From contig NW_019773659.1 of assembly GCF_001039355.2 (NCBI RefSeq), positions 529,017 to 593,016 on the forward strand: a stretch of 64,000 nt of DNA, in the 5' to 3' direction. Origin of the DNA: Lingula anatina. Its lineage: Eukaryota; Brachiopoda; Lingulata; Lingulida; Lingulidae. Under the pieces are notes generated by a model. It was given only the letters and a program-made list of their open reading frames with translations. It had not been told where the DNA came from and searched no databases. Shown here piece by piece: positions 24,381 to 36,516 of the stretch. A program made the position numbers and the translations under genes. How positions within the stretch are numbered: position 1 is the stretch's first letter; each line of letters opens with the position of its first letter.

Positions 24381-24530
24381 GGGCTCCGTATCTCGAAAGC
24401 ATCGCGTATTGCGAATCGCTATATACAAAAGAGGCTACAATGTATTATATGGGACGAGTATGGGCGAGTTATGGAATCGAGACGCTTGCGCACGTGCGCA
24501 ACATAGCGAACCTTTCGAGATACGGGGCCC
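24381..24530. mobile_element. 150-bp inverted-repeat element (MITE-like)
   Basis: The left end GGGCTCCGTATCTCGAAAGC (24381-24400) pairs with CCTTTCGAGATACGGGGCCC (24511-24530) at 18 of 20 positions. The interior is CG-rich compared with its surroundings. No clear target duplication was found. Confidence 0.6.
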
Positions 24531-25068
24531 AGAGCGAAGCTGTATTGCGCATGGTCACACGTTTTTTTTTTTTTTTTTTCTTTTTTTTTACTTTAATATC
24601 ATTCTTTCTAAATATTATGTAGGCTTTAAAAGACAGGGGTCCGTTGAAAGAAATATTAGTGTATAGGCCTATTGCATGAAAATATGAAACATTGCATTTC
24701 AAAAATTGTAATTGAATGAAAAATCTATTTGTTGAATAGGCCCTATGGCAACACGTAGGCCTACCATGCCATAAAGAACCTCGCATGAAGATCATCAGTA
24801 AGAATGAATGGTTATGTGCCGGTAATTAACACCACATCGTTAGAATATTTTAAGTTGCAATTAAAATAATTGCTTTTTTATCCCCTTATTTTGTTGAGAA
24901 TGATCGTTTTCTGTGTTTACTTGCAACTGGACTTGTTTTTTTCAAGTGTATTGCGCTGTGTTGCGCTGTATTGCGCTGTATTGCGCAATTTAGGCAGACC
25001 ACTTTAAAAATGCACTCTAGAAAGTACGTGTTCTCAAGACTGACTGCACGAATTACACCGGAACTCGG

Positions 25069-26024
25069 ATGCGGCTTATCTTGGTTGTTTACGCAATGGC
25101 CGTCTTCAGACGACTGTGCCACTTTCGAAAGGTGAAATTTCTTGAATTTTACCTCACAGAAACCTGCTGTGGGTGCCACGTTGACAAAAAACAATTTGGA
25201 ACGAGAGAGGCCAAGTCACCAGACCTTCTTTGGGAAGATTATGCGCGGCTTAAGGATGCAGTACAAGGTAAAGCGTAGAGGTCATTCAATCGGCTGCAGA
25301 CTATAATTAGGCTACCGTTTTCATAATTATTGTTTCGTAATGCGAACGATGTAATCGTTTCGTAACAGAAATTACTGCAGTTTTTGTGGGATATCAGATC
25401 TATCAATAATGACTGCAATGTTTATCATTATTTCTATTAATTTGTTATTAATTTCAATTTTTATTTATTCATTTATTTTTGTGAACATTTTTAAAACAAT
25501 TAAATCACCAGTAACAATTATCTATGGCCCCAACCCCTCCTCACCTGCTTGAGAAAGAAACCATTATGTCATTAATAGCATATCCAAAGTACAAGTCTGT
25601 TGGATACCCGCCATGATTTAAATTAGGTTTATGCAGTTGCAGGAAAGTACGTACGTAGTAGCATACATTACTGCGTAAAAACAGTAGATCTAGATAATTA
25701 TTGTACAAAACAAATGTATTTAAATAAATAAATGGTTAAAAAAATTCCAGCTCAGCCTCACCCTGCTCCCATCAACCCAGACTCTATATTCACCAACAAT
25801 GAGCTGGACCTGGCTGACATGGATGTGTATGGCTTTGACTATGATTACACATTAGCTTCCTACAAGGAGTCGTTACATCATTTGCTGTACTCCCTGGGGA
25901 CAGAGGCACTGGTCACAGGGTACAAGGTGAGGGTTTGACGTGATGGGGAAGTGGTTTCTGTATTTTCTTGCTTTTTATTATAAAAGAAAATTTTTTGAAA
26001 AATATACAGTGAATGGTAAGAAAA

Positions 26025-26067
<43 letters not shown>

Positions 26068-29000
26068 AAGTGAGGGAATAAGTTTGAGTAAGTGAGTAAA
26101 TGGATGAATAAATGATCAAATTAGTGAATGGATGCATGCATGCATGAATGAATGAATAAAGTCAAAAAGTGCAAGCTGTTTTGGATGCAATTATTTTTTC
26201 ATCCTTTTTTTTTTTTTTAACCTGGAATTTCCTAAATAATACATGTTATACTGGCAGTCCAGTTTAGATTTACTTTAGACTGTTAAATCTGTTAGTATCC
26301 CAATCTGCAAAATGTACCTCCAGTATAGTACATGCTGATACATGTTCCTATCCCAACCAATATGACTTGTATTTCCCATATCTACTAGTACATGTATTTC
26401 AATCTATAACATGTCCTTCTAGTATCTGCTAGTATAGTATATCAATCTATAACTTCCAGTATCTGCTAGTATCCCAATCTATATTTATTACTTACTTCCA
26501 GTATCCCGCTGCCATCAAAAGTATGAAGTATGACCCACAGTTTGCAGTGAGGGGACTGCACTTTGATGTCCACAAGGTAACACACAGGGTAGAGTACATG
26601 AAGTGATAAAGTAACTTTATTTCAATTAACAAATAGTACAGGGCCATTCCAGAGAAAAGTGAATCTCTGAGTCAAATGGTGTCTACACTCCATGATGAAA
26701 TGTTTTTTGCCTTCAATTACCAGTTCACAATTATACCTTTCTTCTATACTCATAGGTGTTTATACAGAGGTTTGTCTGCCATTCACTTTGTAGTTGGTAT
26801 TGTAAACATAATGATGAATTTTTGACCATGAAAAAATGAAGTCATAATAATACTGTGCAGCTATTCTTTTCTCGATATATATTGGGTATAATATATTGAT
26901 TGTTTTGGGGTATTTCTTATATTCCAGGGTTTCCTCATGAAAATAGATGCTTTTCATAACATCCAGTTGGGTACAGTTTACAAGTAAGTTTTTATTTCTT
27001 GTGAACTATATTTACAAACATATTAAAAACTATGTATTATAGTAAAGAGCTGGTAATTTCAGCAGTTTCCCTTTATCGCTAAGAAAAATACTGCCATATT
27101 TCTTTTACCCGTTTTGCGTCCACAGGGGTTTGGAGCCAGTACCTGATGAGGAGGTTATTGAGCAATATCAGGGCACCCATGTCCCTGTGGATAACATGAG
27201 TGGCTTCCACGGCACTGTAAGGACCTCTTCTCTCTCTCTTTCTCTCTCTCTTTCCTCCTCCTCCCTTCTCTCTCTCTCTTTTCTCTTCCTCTCTCTCTAT
27301 TTCTCTCTCTCAGTCTCTGTCTCTGTTGATAAAACTACAATAAGGATATCTCACAAGTGAAACAACTCTCTTGTTGCTCTCAGCATTCTGATAATTTTTT
27401 AATTTGTCACTTTTCAGGGAGGAAATATGGTGCAGCTTATGGACATGTTTGCCCTGCCGGAAATCACCCTCATGTCCAATGTTATTCAGGTATGTTAGAA
27501 ACAAAGGTGACATTTAGTTCATTTACAGCACCCTGAATAACAGAGGTCACTTGTACCGGTATATGGACTCAGACTGTTGACATGACTATTCCTCTTCTTG
27601 TTTATAAAGTCAGTTCCCAGTAATATCTAATTCTTAGGGTGCTGCCAATAAAAGCAAATTAGTAAAGTCAGACACACAAGCATGCACGCACAAACACACA
27701 CACACACTCACTAGATTGATAAGACCGTAAAAACAATAAACATATTTTTACTTTAACATATGTCTCTAGTCACAGGTTTCTAAATAGGACGCTAGTGTTC
27801 ATTATAAAATTAATGAAATATTATTGGTTATGGATATAATGGTGTTTTGAAAAAGTACTGTGACATTAGTTAATAGCATAGATAAAACTTTATCTTTTTT
27901 TCAGTATTTTATTGAACACAGTATTGCCTTTGATCCTGGCTATGTATTCTATGATGTGAAGGTAGGTTTTGATCTCTCTCTCTTTCTCTCTCAAGCTGAT
28001 CCATTTCTGTCCCATTCCTTGTCACCAAAGCGCATTTAAACTTATCATAACCTATTGACATGTTTCTCGCATTATTATGAAGACTTGAAGTTTTTCCACC
28101 CTCTAGATTGAGTTTTGGGGAAGATTTGTTTCACATGTGAAGGAAGATTTAAAAAACAACAACATACTGGTCCCTGACATAAATATAACTTTGATGTCTT
28201 TCACTCTAGACTGCTGTGCAAAATGTCCATAAATCGGGAGAACTCCACGCCAGTATTATGGATGACCTACGTAAGTAGCAGCAAATTATTTATTAATTTG
28301 AACATGACATCATTTGCAATGATTACTTATGTTGATTCTTCACATCTCCCACCTTTATATTGTCATATAATTTTTTTTAAGTTGTATTTTCATTTGCAAT
28401 GCTATATATTGCTATATATATTGTAACTTACATTTATATTATGTGAGAGTCTTCATTTCTATTTGATCTATGTATATTTACTACTTATTTATTCATTCAC
28501 TAATGACTATCAGTTGGTTATGTAAGCAATTGATTAAAATAACTAGTCAAACAATTGACAAATACATTGCCGTTATAGCAATAAAATTTCAGGTAACTTA
28601 GGATAACACATGCTCTTCTATTTCAGCCAAGTACCTTGAGAAGGAAGCGGAGGTTTCCCAGTTGATGAACAAACTGTCATCTGCTGGGAAGAAGCTTCTA
28701 CTCATCACCAACAGTGGATATGCTTTTGTGTAAGAAAATCCCTGTGAACAAAGTACATTTTAAATGTTTGGCCTTGTTATAATTTAGTCTTTGTATTGAA
28801 GGCATGTTATGCAAGTTAGACATTAAAGTAGCAAAGAAAAAAAAGTTAATGGAAACCTTTGCAATTTTCACCTTTTCACTCAGGTACACACTAATNTAGG
28901 ATCCTATAGGAAATTTTCGTAAGGGATGTACTTCCAGTATCTGCTAGTATATCAATCTATAACATGTACTTCCAGTATCTGCTAGTATATCAATCTATAA

Positions 29001-32000
29001 CATGTACTTCCAGTATCTGCTGGTATTCCAGTCTATAACATGTACTTCCAGTATCTGCTAGTACAGTATATCAATCTATAACATGTACTTCCAGTATCTG
29101 CTAGTATATCAATCTAAAACATGTTCTTCCAGTATCTGCTAGTATATCAATCTATAACATGTACTTCCAGTATCTGCTAGTATATCAATCTATAACATGT
29201 ACTTCCAGTATCTGCTGGTATATCAATCTATAACATGTACTTCCAGTATCTGCTAGTATATCAATCTATAACATGTTCTTCCAGTATCTGCTAGTATATC
29301 AATCTATATTACTTACTTCCAGTATCCAGCTGCCATCAAAAGTATGAAGTATGACCCACAGTTTGCAGTGAGGGGACTGCACTTTGATGTCCACAAGGTA
29401 CTACACAGACAGTATTGATAGAGTACTATACATGAAGTGATATAGCAATTTATTTTAACTAATAAATAGTAAAGGGCCATACCACAAAGGCGTGAACCTC
29501 TGGGCCATGTGATACATTCATTTTTGTAATATTTTCATAAAAATGACTGTGTTACATGATGATGCATTTTTGCACTATGAATAAATGTAGTGGCAGTAAT
29601 ATTGTACAGCTTTTCTTTTTTCTATATACATTGGGTATAATATATTGATTGTTTTGGGGTATTTCTTATATTCCAGGGTTTCCTCATGAAAATAGATGCT
29701 TTTCATAACATCCAGTTGGGTACAGTTTACAGGTAAGTTTTTTCTTTTGAACTATATTTACAAGCATATTAAAAACTATATATTATAGTAAAGAGCTGGT
29801 AAAAAGCAGTTTTCCTGTATCAGCAAGAAAGCTACTGACATATTTCTTTTACCTTTTTGTATCCACAGGGGTTTGGAGCCAGTACCTGATGAGGAGGTTA
29901 TTGAGCAATATCAGGGCACCCACGTCCCTGTGGATAACATGAGTGGCTTCCACGGCACTGTAAGGACCTCTTCTCTCTTTTTGTACTCCCCTCTCTCTCA
30001 TTCTCTTTTCCTCTTCACTCTTTCTCTCTTTCTCTCTCTCTCTCACTCTTTCTCTCTCTCTCTCTCTCTCTCTGTGTTGATAAAACTACTATATGGACTT
30101 TTTCACATTGCTCTCAGGAAAGAAATTCTGATAATTTTTTAATTTGTCATTTTTCAGGGAGGAAATATGGTGCAGCTTATGGACATGTTTGCCCTGCCTG
30201 AAATCACCCTCATGTCCAATGTTATTCAGGTATGTTAGAAACAAAGGTGACATTTAGTTCATGGAACAGCATCCTGAGTAGCAGAGGTTACTTGTATGTA
30301 CCAGTAGACTCAGACTATTGGCATGACCATGCCATCTCTTGTATATGAAGTCAGTTTCCAGTTATATCTGATACTCAGGGTACTGAACGGAATCTGCCAA
30401 TAAAAGCAAATGAATAAAGTTGGACACAAGCATGCACGCACAAACACACATACACACACAAATGAACACACACACACATTAGATCAATAAGACTGTAAAA
30501 ATAGTAAACATATTTTTGCTTATACCTATGTCTCAAGTGAAAAGTTTCTAAAGAGGACATTAGGGTTCATTATAAAATTAATGAAATATTATTGGTTATG
30601 GATATAATGGTGTTTTGAAAAAACTGTGACAGTAGTTAATGGCATAGATAAAACTTTGTCTTTGTTTTTTTTTTCAGTATTTTATTGAACACAGTATTGC
30701 CTTTGATCCTGGCTATGTATTCTATGATGTAAAGGTAGGTTTTGATCTCTCTCTCTTTCTCTCTCAAGCTAATCCATTTCTGTCCCAATTACTTTTCACC
30801 AAAGTGCATTTAAACTTATCATAACCTATTGACATGTTTCTCGCATGTTTTTGTAGTTATTATGAAGACTTGAAGTTTTTCCACCCTCTAGATTGAGTTT
30901 TGGGGAAGATTTGTTTCACATGTAAAGGAAGATTTAAAAAACAACAACATACTGGTCCCTGACATAAATATAACTTTGATTTCTTTCACTGTAGACTGCT
31001 GTGCAAAATGTTCATAAATCTGGAGAACTCCATGCCAGTATTATGTCTGACCTTCGTAAGTAGCAGCAAATTATTTATTAAAATTTAAATATGGCATTAT
31101 GTGTAATGGTTATGTATATTGATTTCTTCACATCTCCCAACTTTAATTTTCGTATAATTTTTTCAGTTGTATTTTTTATTTGCAATATGATATATTGCTC
31201 TACATATTGTAACTTATTGTTATACTATCTCATGGTCTTCATATCTATTTTATGTATATATATATACTACATATTTATTCATCCACTAATGACAATCAGT
31301 TCTTTAATCAAGCAATTGATTAAAATAACTAGTCAAATATTTGACAAATACATTGCCATTATAACATTAAAATTTCAGGTAACTTAGGATAACACATTCT
31401 CTTTTATTTCAGCCATGTACCTTGAGAAGGAAGCAGAAGTGTCCCAGTTGATGAACAAACTGTCATCTGCTGGGAAGAAGCTTCTACTCATTACCAACAG
31501 TGGATATGCTTTTGTGTAAGAAAGTCCCTGTAAACAAAGTACATTTTAAATTTGTGGCCTTGTTATAATTTAGCCTTTGTATTGAAGGCGTGTAATGCAA
31601 GTTAGACCTTAAAGTAGCAAAGAAAAAAAAAAACTTTAATGGAAACCTCTGCAATTTCACCTTTTCACCCAGGTATACACTAAACTAAATTACAAATTAT
31701 AAATGTAACCTGTTTTTGTGCTCTGAATATCTTACGAGATACATGTATGACAGGTTATCATAAACTAGAAATTTATAGCATAAATAAGGGGTTTTCAAGC
31801 AGTTTTGAATATGATGTACCTAGTTTGGTAATAAAGAAGATAGATCTAAAATCTCCAAAAAAATAATAAGTATTTGATATATTAAGGTTAAATGCTTAAT
31901 GTGTGCCTTTCATAGTAGAAGATGGAAAAAAAATTACGTACAGTGTGTTAAATCTTTCTGTCCCTGTGTTAATTCTCCCTGTGATACTCCTTTCAGAGAC

Positions 32001-35000
32001 AAGGGGATGAGCTATATGCTGGGCAGTGACTGGAGTGACATGTTTGATGTCATCATTACTAGAGCCAGAAAACCACAGTTCTTCAGACCCAAGAGGTAGT
32101 CCTCACGTTGTGTTTTTATTATTGTTATATAAAGGTGTACAGTGCATTTTAAAACTTGTGTATAAAATAGATTATATCATAGCAAACAAAGTGCTTTTGC
32201 CTTAATCACCATAGCCCAAACTATGGACAAAATCTAGACATTTATTTGTTTTTTTAAATCTGTTTATACATGTAAACATTTTTATGGTCATTTGCTTAAC
32301 TCTTGGTCTAAGTTAACATAGGTTCTGAGCTCAAGTCCTCTTATGAAATTGACTTCCAGCAGAGAGGGATCATCGGCCATGTTCATTGTAAATTAATATA
32401 GAATATTTTATACTGGTCATGGCTGGAGACCTTTATAATGTTTTATATTAAGCATTTTCTATTGTGTTAATTATATATATTTTATTATAACCATCCTCAG
32501 ACCATTCCGAAGTTTTGACAGAACCCTGGGGACACAGTCCTGGGGAAGAGTGACAAGTTTTGAAAAAGGACAAATATATCAGGAGGTAGGAATTGAAATC
32601 ACAGTGAAAAATATTTTGAAAAGAGTCAGTTTGACCTGGATGTTTTGTGGTAGGGGTGGGGGAAATTATCTCCAAAGTAGTGATTTGAAAACATTTTTGG
32701 AAGATATAATAAGGAGAATTGTAGAACAAAGAGAAAGGGGAAAACACAAAGAAGGAATGGTAATGAAATATAATTTAACAAAAGTAAAATATGCTGACTG
32801 ACTATAAAGAACTGCCTTTCATGGTTATATGTGTTTCTGATATAATTTTACGAGTTGGCAATTAAATTTATGTACAGGATAATGCTCTGGCAGACGGGAA
32901 GCCCCCATAGGTTTTGCTGTTCCCCCTCAAACATTAAAAATTACAAGAAATTATAATAAATTATAATAATACAAGCAAAATATTTTTCAATTCCGGTGCC
33001 TAACATACTATACAGGACTTAACATTAAGGGTGGCCCACTGGCCCTGGGCCAATGAAAACCAACCTAGGGCAATTGAATCACTGGGGTCACTGGCCCAAA
33101 GCAGGGTCGGATCTAAAGATAATTTCTGACAGTCTTCTAAATTATCTTTGTTGATCTTTCCTGCATTTTTGACCGTCTACCGACAGAAAAAATAGATACC
33201 CGTCAATGTAAACTTGAAAATCTGACCGTCTTCCGGAAGACCCAGAAGACGGCCTAAATCCGCCCCTGCAAAGAGCAAGTAAAATGCCATGTGTCAAATC
33301 ATCCTTGCAAGATTTACCAATATCTCGGGCCAGTATCGAAAAAAGTTAGTGTCAAGCCCTGCTATAGTGCTACCTGTTTTATAGATGCAAAATGCTGAGT
33401 GAATTGAGGCAGCATCAGAAAGTTATCCTTGTTTCACCGACCCTCCTTTAGCCAAGTATTGGTATCCTGAAAACCATAGGCTAATAATATGGGAAGGCAC
33501 AGTGGTATGGTATATGGTGTGGGTTTTGGCATATACTAGATATCATCATTTAGTTCTGTACTTTTGCTGTTATTTCAGGGCAATATGGATGACCTTCAGA
33601 AAATTACTGGCTGGCACGGTGCTAAGATGCTATACTTTGGGGATCATGTCTACACAGATTTGGCCGTAAGTCTTTTCTCTCTCTCTTTCTCTCTCTCTCG
33701 TTTGGTTTAACTTTCAAGTGTTGTAGACATGCCAGTGATTCTTCTTGATTTTTAAGGGCAAAAGGTGATCTTATAATGAGAGCCATTAATTACAACAATA
33801 CTCTCAAAATAATTGAAGGTCATTTCATTGAATTAACAGATGCATTAGATATTTGATCACATTGATTTTATTATATCATTGCTGACCTGAGTTTCACATT
33901 TTATATAAAACATGACTGGAAGTTTTTTATGCACACTTGATTTCAGCATTGTTCTCCTTCCCTGCTCCCCCCATCTTTATCTCATCAGTAATGATTTTTG
34001 ATGTTTGGAATATTTTTTGTGATGATTATTTATTGCCTAGTACTGTATACTGATAATGTACTTTTCTGTATTAATTTTTGATAATTAAAATAAATATATA
34101 ATTTTATCTTCAGGATGCTACTCTCAGTATGGGCTGGAGAACTGGTGCAATTATCCCAGAATTAGAGGTACTTAACTTTGATATTTGACAACAGAAAACC
34201 CATAACCTAGATCTCTATCTACATCTCAACCCTTAATAAATCTTTTGTCTCTTTCATTTCTTTAATTCATGCAAATTTAAAGCAGAAGTTGCTTCCTGCT
34301 ACAGCTTATTACTAACCTTCAGATCTAAAAACACAGAAGTCCATGCAGATGCATGTTTGCATGCATGCACACACACCACTTTATGACAAAGCAAATAAGA
34401 CAGTTACTGTTTTATGAATTACCTTTGAACTCGAGTTATAATTTTGATTCATCCAGTCTTTGGTTCAATCAATAAAGAATGATTTGATAAATGAACTATT
34501 AAGTGAATGCTTATAGATGACAATGACATGTCTATTTAAAACTTACATTAAAAAAGGTTCATAATTGCCAATTCAGGGAGAGATAAAAAATTTCAACTCA
34601 GAAGAATTCACGAATGCAGTGACGTGGTTGTCTTCACTACAAGACTTGATAGAAAAAAGTCAGGTGCTCCATGACAGTCCTGAAGCTGAGGCCGTGAGAC
34701 AAGAGTGGCTGAAAGAACGCGATCAACTCCGGTAAAAAATAAAATATCTCTTTGTTTATGTTTCTGTAAAAATTTTCTTATGTATTTGTTTGTTAGTTAC
34801 CCATTTTTAGTGAAGGAATTTATGTTACCTTTTCATCGTTGTTGCTGAAACTGTATGTCTGTCTGATCATGGACAATTTATCTTAAGAAAATTCTCTAAA
34901 TTTTAATGAAACTTTCAAGATAGACAATTATTCAGGCATTTTTTGCTTGCTTATTTATTTAATAACTGTCAGAAATTTGTCTATCAGTGAGGATTTGTAA

Positions 35001-35426
35001 ATAGCTGATGAAAAGTTCAAAATTGAAGTATTTTAAAGTTATTTCCCAAGAGAGCATACAATAACTTTGTTAACTGAATCCACTACTTTCAAAGTTTAAA
35101 CTTATATTTCTTTGTTCAAAAATCAATCAGATTAATATCTTTTTAATTAATTTGTAATTATATTTATAATATTAATTTTTCATTTCAAATTCTACAGAGT
35201 TGCAACCAAGGAGGTGTTCAACCCACGGTTCGGCAGTCTGTTTCGTACCTACCACAACCCCACCTATTTCTCTCGCCGTCTCTCACGCTTTGCAGACATC
35301 TACATGTCCTCTCTCACCAACTTGTTAAACTACAAGTTAACTCACACGTTCTATCCCCGGAGGGCTGCATTGCCACATGAGGTGCACTATGGATCAGGAC
35401 TAGATGGCTGCTCAATGTGTAGATGA
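25069..35426 (+). CDS. NT5DC2/3-family 5'-nucleotidase domain (HAD) protein with a duplicated exon block
   Basis: Unique exons: 25069-25267, 25751-25926, then 31997-32095, 32501-32585, 33579-33665, 34114-34167, 34577-34731 and 35198-35426. Exons 3-9 exist as copy A (26502-28729) or copy B (29323-31515). With one copy the frame is intact at 532 residues, the usual size of NT5DC2/3. HAD motif I is FDYDYT (Asp96, Asp98), motif II is in LLLITNS, and motif IV is [13 protein letters not shown]. The C-terminal [20 protein letters not shown] is a family hallmark. Relatives of cN-II, these proteins are predicted phosphatases of uncertain substrate. Start: the Met at 25069 or the in-frame Met at 25096; both give a basic, possibly mitochondrial, leader. 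Splicing copy A into copy B would break the frame (phase 2 into phase 0). Confidence 0.92.
26020..26068. repeat. AATA tetranucleotide repeat in NT5DC intron 2
   Basis: About twelve perfect AATA units lie 95 bases after the exon 2 donor. Confidence 0.9.
26502..28729 (+). CDS. NT5DC exons 3-9, copy A
   Basis: Exons are 26502-26576, 26928-26983, 27126-27216, 27418-27489, 27905-27961, 28210-28270 and 28627-28729. Copy A reads [16 protein letters not shown] and [10 protein letters not shown] at the variable sites. Every exon has the same length as in copy B. Introns are alignable but carry indels. Confidence 0.88.
27228..27318 (+). repeat. CT-rich tract after the NT5DC exon 5 donor (copy A)
   Basis: A CTCTTT/CTCTCT tract begins about 12 bases after the donor. 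The equivalent tract in copy B is at 29970-30074, differing in length and interruptions. Confidence 0.9.
28896..28896. other. Ambiguous base at the duplication breakpoint, probable contig join
   Basis: The intron after copy A exon 9 aligns with the intron after copy B exon 9 up to CAGGTACACACTAAT, directly before the N, and stops there. This is what two overlapping allelic contigs laid end to end would give. Confidence 0.8.
28926..29322 (+). repeat. 38-bp tandem repeat ending at the copy B exon 3 acceptor
   Basis: About ten copies of a unit containing ACTTCCAGTATCTGCTAGTA and TATCAATCTATAACATGT run directly into ACTTACTTCCAG|TATCCAGCT, the splice acceptor. Each unit repeats the acceptor-like CTTCCAG|TATC. 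A shorter version (26310-26500) precedes copy A. Confidence 0.85.
29323..31515 (+). CDS. NT5DC exons 3-9, copy B
   Basis: Exons are 29323-29397, 29677-29732, 29869-29959, 30158-30229, 30678-30734, 30995-31055 and 31413-31515. Relative to copy A I counted about 16 substitutions in 515 coding bases, 11 of them in the last two exons. Replacements include Lys to Arg ([10 protein letters not shown]), Asp to Ser (SIMSDL) and Lys to Met ([10 protein letters not shown]). The following exon at 31997 is single-copy. Confidence 0.88.
33102..33268. mobile_element. hAT-like short MITE in an NT5DC intron
   Basis: The left end CAGGGTCGGATCTAAA and right end (reverse complement CAGGGGCGGATTTAGG) share 12 of 16 bases. 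CAGGGGCGGAT ends recall hAT-type terminal repeats. CAAAG directly flanks both sides (33097-33101 and 33269-33273); a typical hAT duplication is 8 bases, so the class is tentative. Confidence 0.5.
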
Positions 35427-36510
35427 GGGGTGATCTTTACGGTAATCTCTCTAGAATATCAAACACCACACTTATTCGCGATCGGGACCGCCCTCTTCAC
35501 AAAATGAGTTCAGGCTGAAAGTTGGTTTTAGCTTTGAGGCCAAAATTATAGTCTGCATGGATCCATGAAAGAGCAATGTTTGTCTGTTGAAACGTCATTG
35601 AAATGTTGTACCTGTTTTATACAAATGAATATAAAAGAAAGAAATCGCTGCTTTTAAGCAGTAATTCACTTAATTATAAGTTTTTGAAATACTGCACAAA
35701 TATTCTGAATTAAATAAGTCGAGATTTAATTTTTGGTTTATAAGAGTTAAAACCAACTGCTGGTGTAAAGTTCTTGGTTAAAATGGCCCCATTTAACATA
35801 GTTGAGAACATTATTTTAAGTCATTATGATAAAAAAGTTTGCTTTTTTAATGCAAACAATTTTTTCCTTTATCAATTTTAGATTTTTTTTTTTTTTTGAT
35901 AATGATCCGTACAAAATATTTTGAAAAGTAGAATTGGACATATTTTCCTTTGTATTTTATGGGTTTTACCCTCAAGGATCTGTGTGAGGAAAAACTTGCT
36001 CATTTTACAATGGATAACTTGAAGCTCACTTCAGTATGCTAAAATTTAATTATTGAATCTTGTTTATGTACTAAATTTCCTATTCATGTTTTAACTTTTG
36101 AAGTCTTGTCAAACCCAGTACAGAACGTATGCATTTGATATAGAAGTTGTGCCAACTTTTTAATGTGATTTGAAATTTACTCACGTTTGCTGAAAAGTTA
36201 CTTTATACATGTTAGATGTACAGTAGGGCCATGTTCTGAGGCTTATAAACCTGCATTTTCTTGACTAAAATATGTAAAATACCCCTTTAGAGTATTACAT
36301 TTTTTAAAATCTAATTTATTTTAAATTCCCATACTGTAACAGTGAATGTGAATTAAGTCAAGTTATAACTTGTTTTGAATCTATATTTAGGCACTTGAAC
36401 ATTTTGTTAAGTTTGAGATATATATAAGTATATATTTAGAATTTGTTATGTATTTATTAAAACCAATATTTATAAAGCTGTGAAATGTGGGTGTAAAACT
36501 ATAAGTGGTC

Positions 36511-36516
36511 AATAAA
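36511..36516 (+). terminator. Candidate poly(A) signal of the NT5DC gene
   Basis: AATAAA occurs 1.1 kb after the stop codon in an AT-rich stretch that is plausibly 3' UTR. Further AATAAA motifs lie near 37552 and 37721, so the true end is undecided. Confidence 0.3.

Larger units (their letters stand above)
21477..25068. other. Intergenic between the BRICHOS and NT5DC genes
   Basis: Apart from the probable 3' UTR and the two inverted-repeat elements listed separately, this holds a G run (21496-21505), a CT-rich tract (22225-22260), an AATAAT run (23318-23334), poly-T (24562-24590) and three to four copies of TTGCGCTGTA (24950-24985). No exon could be supported. Confidence 0.55.

Noticed and set aside
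28926-29322. Regularly spaced repeats that might suggest a CRISPR array
   Set aside because: The units are head-to-tail without unique spacers and the DNA is eukaryotic; it is an ordinary tandem repeat.
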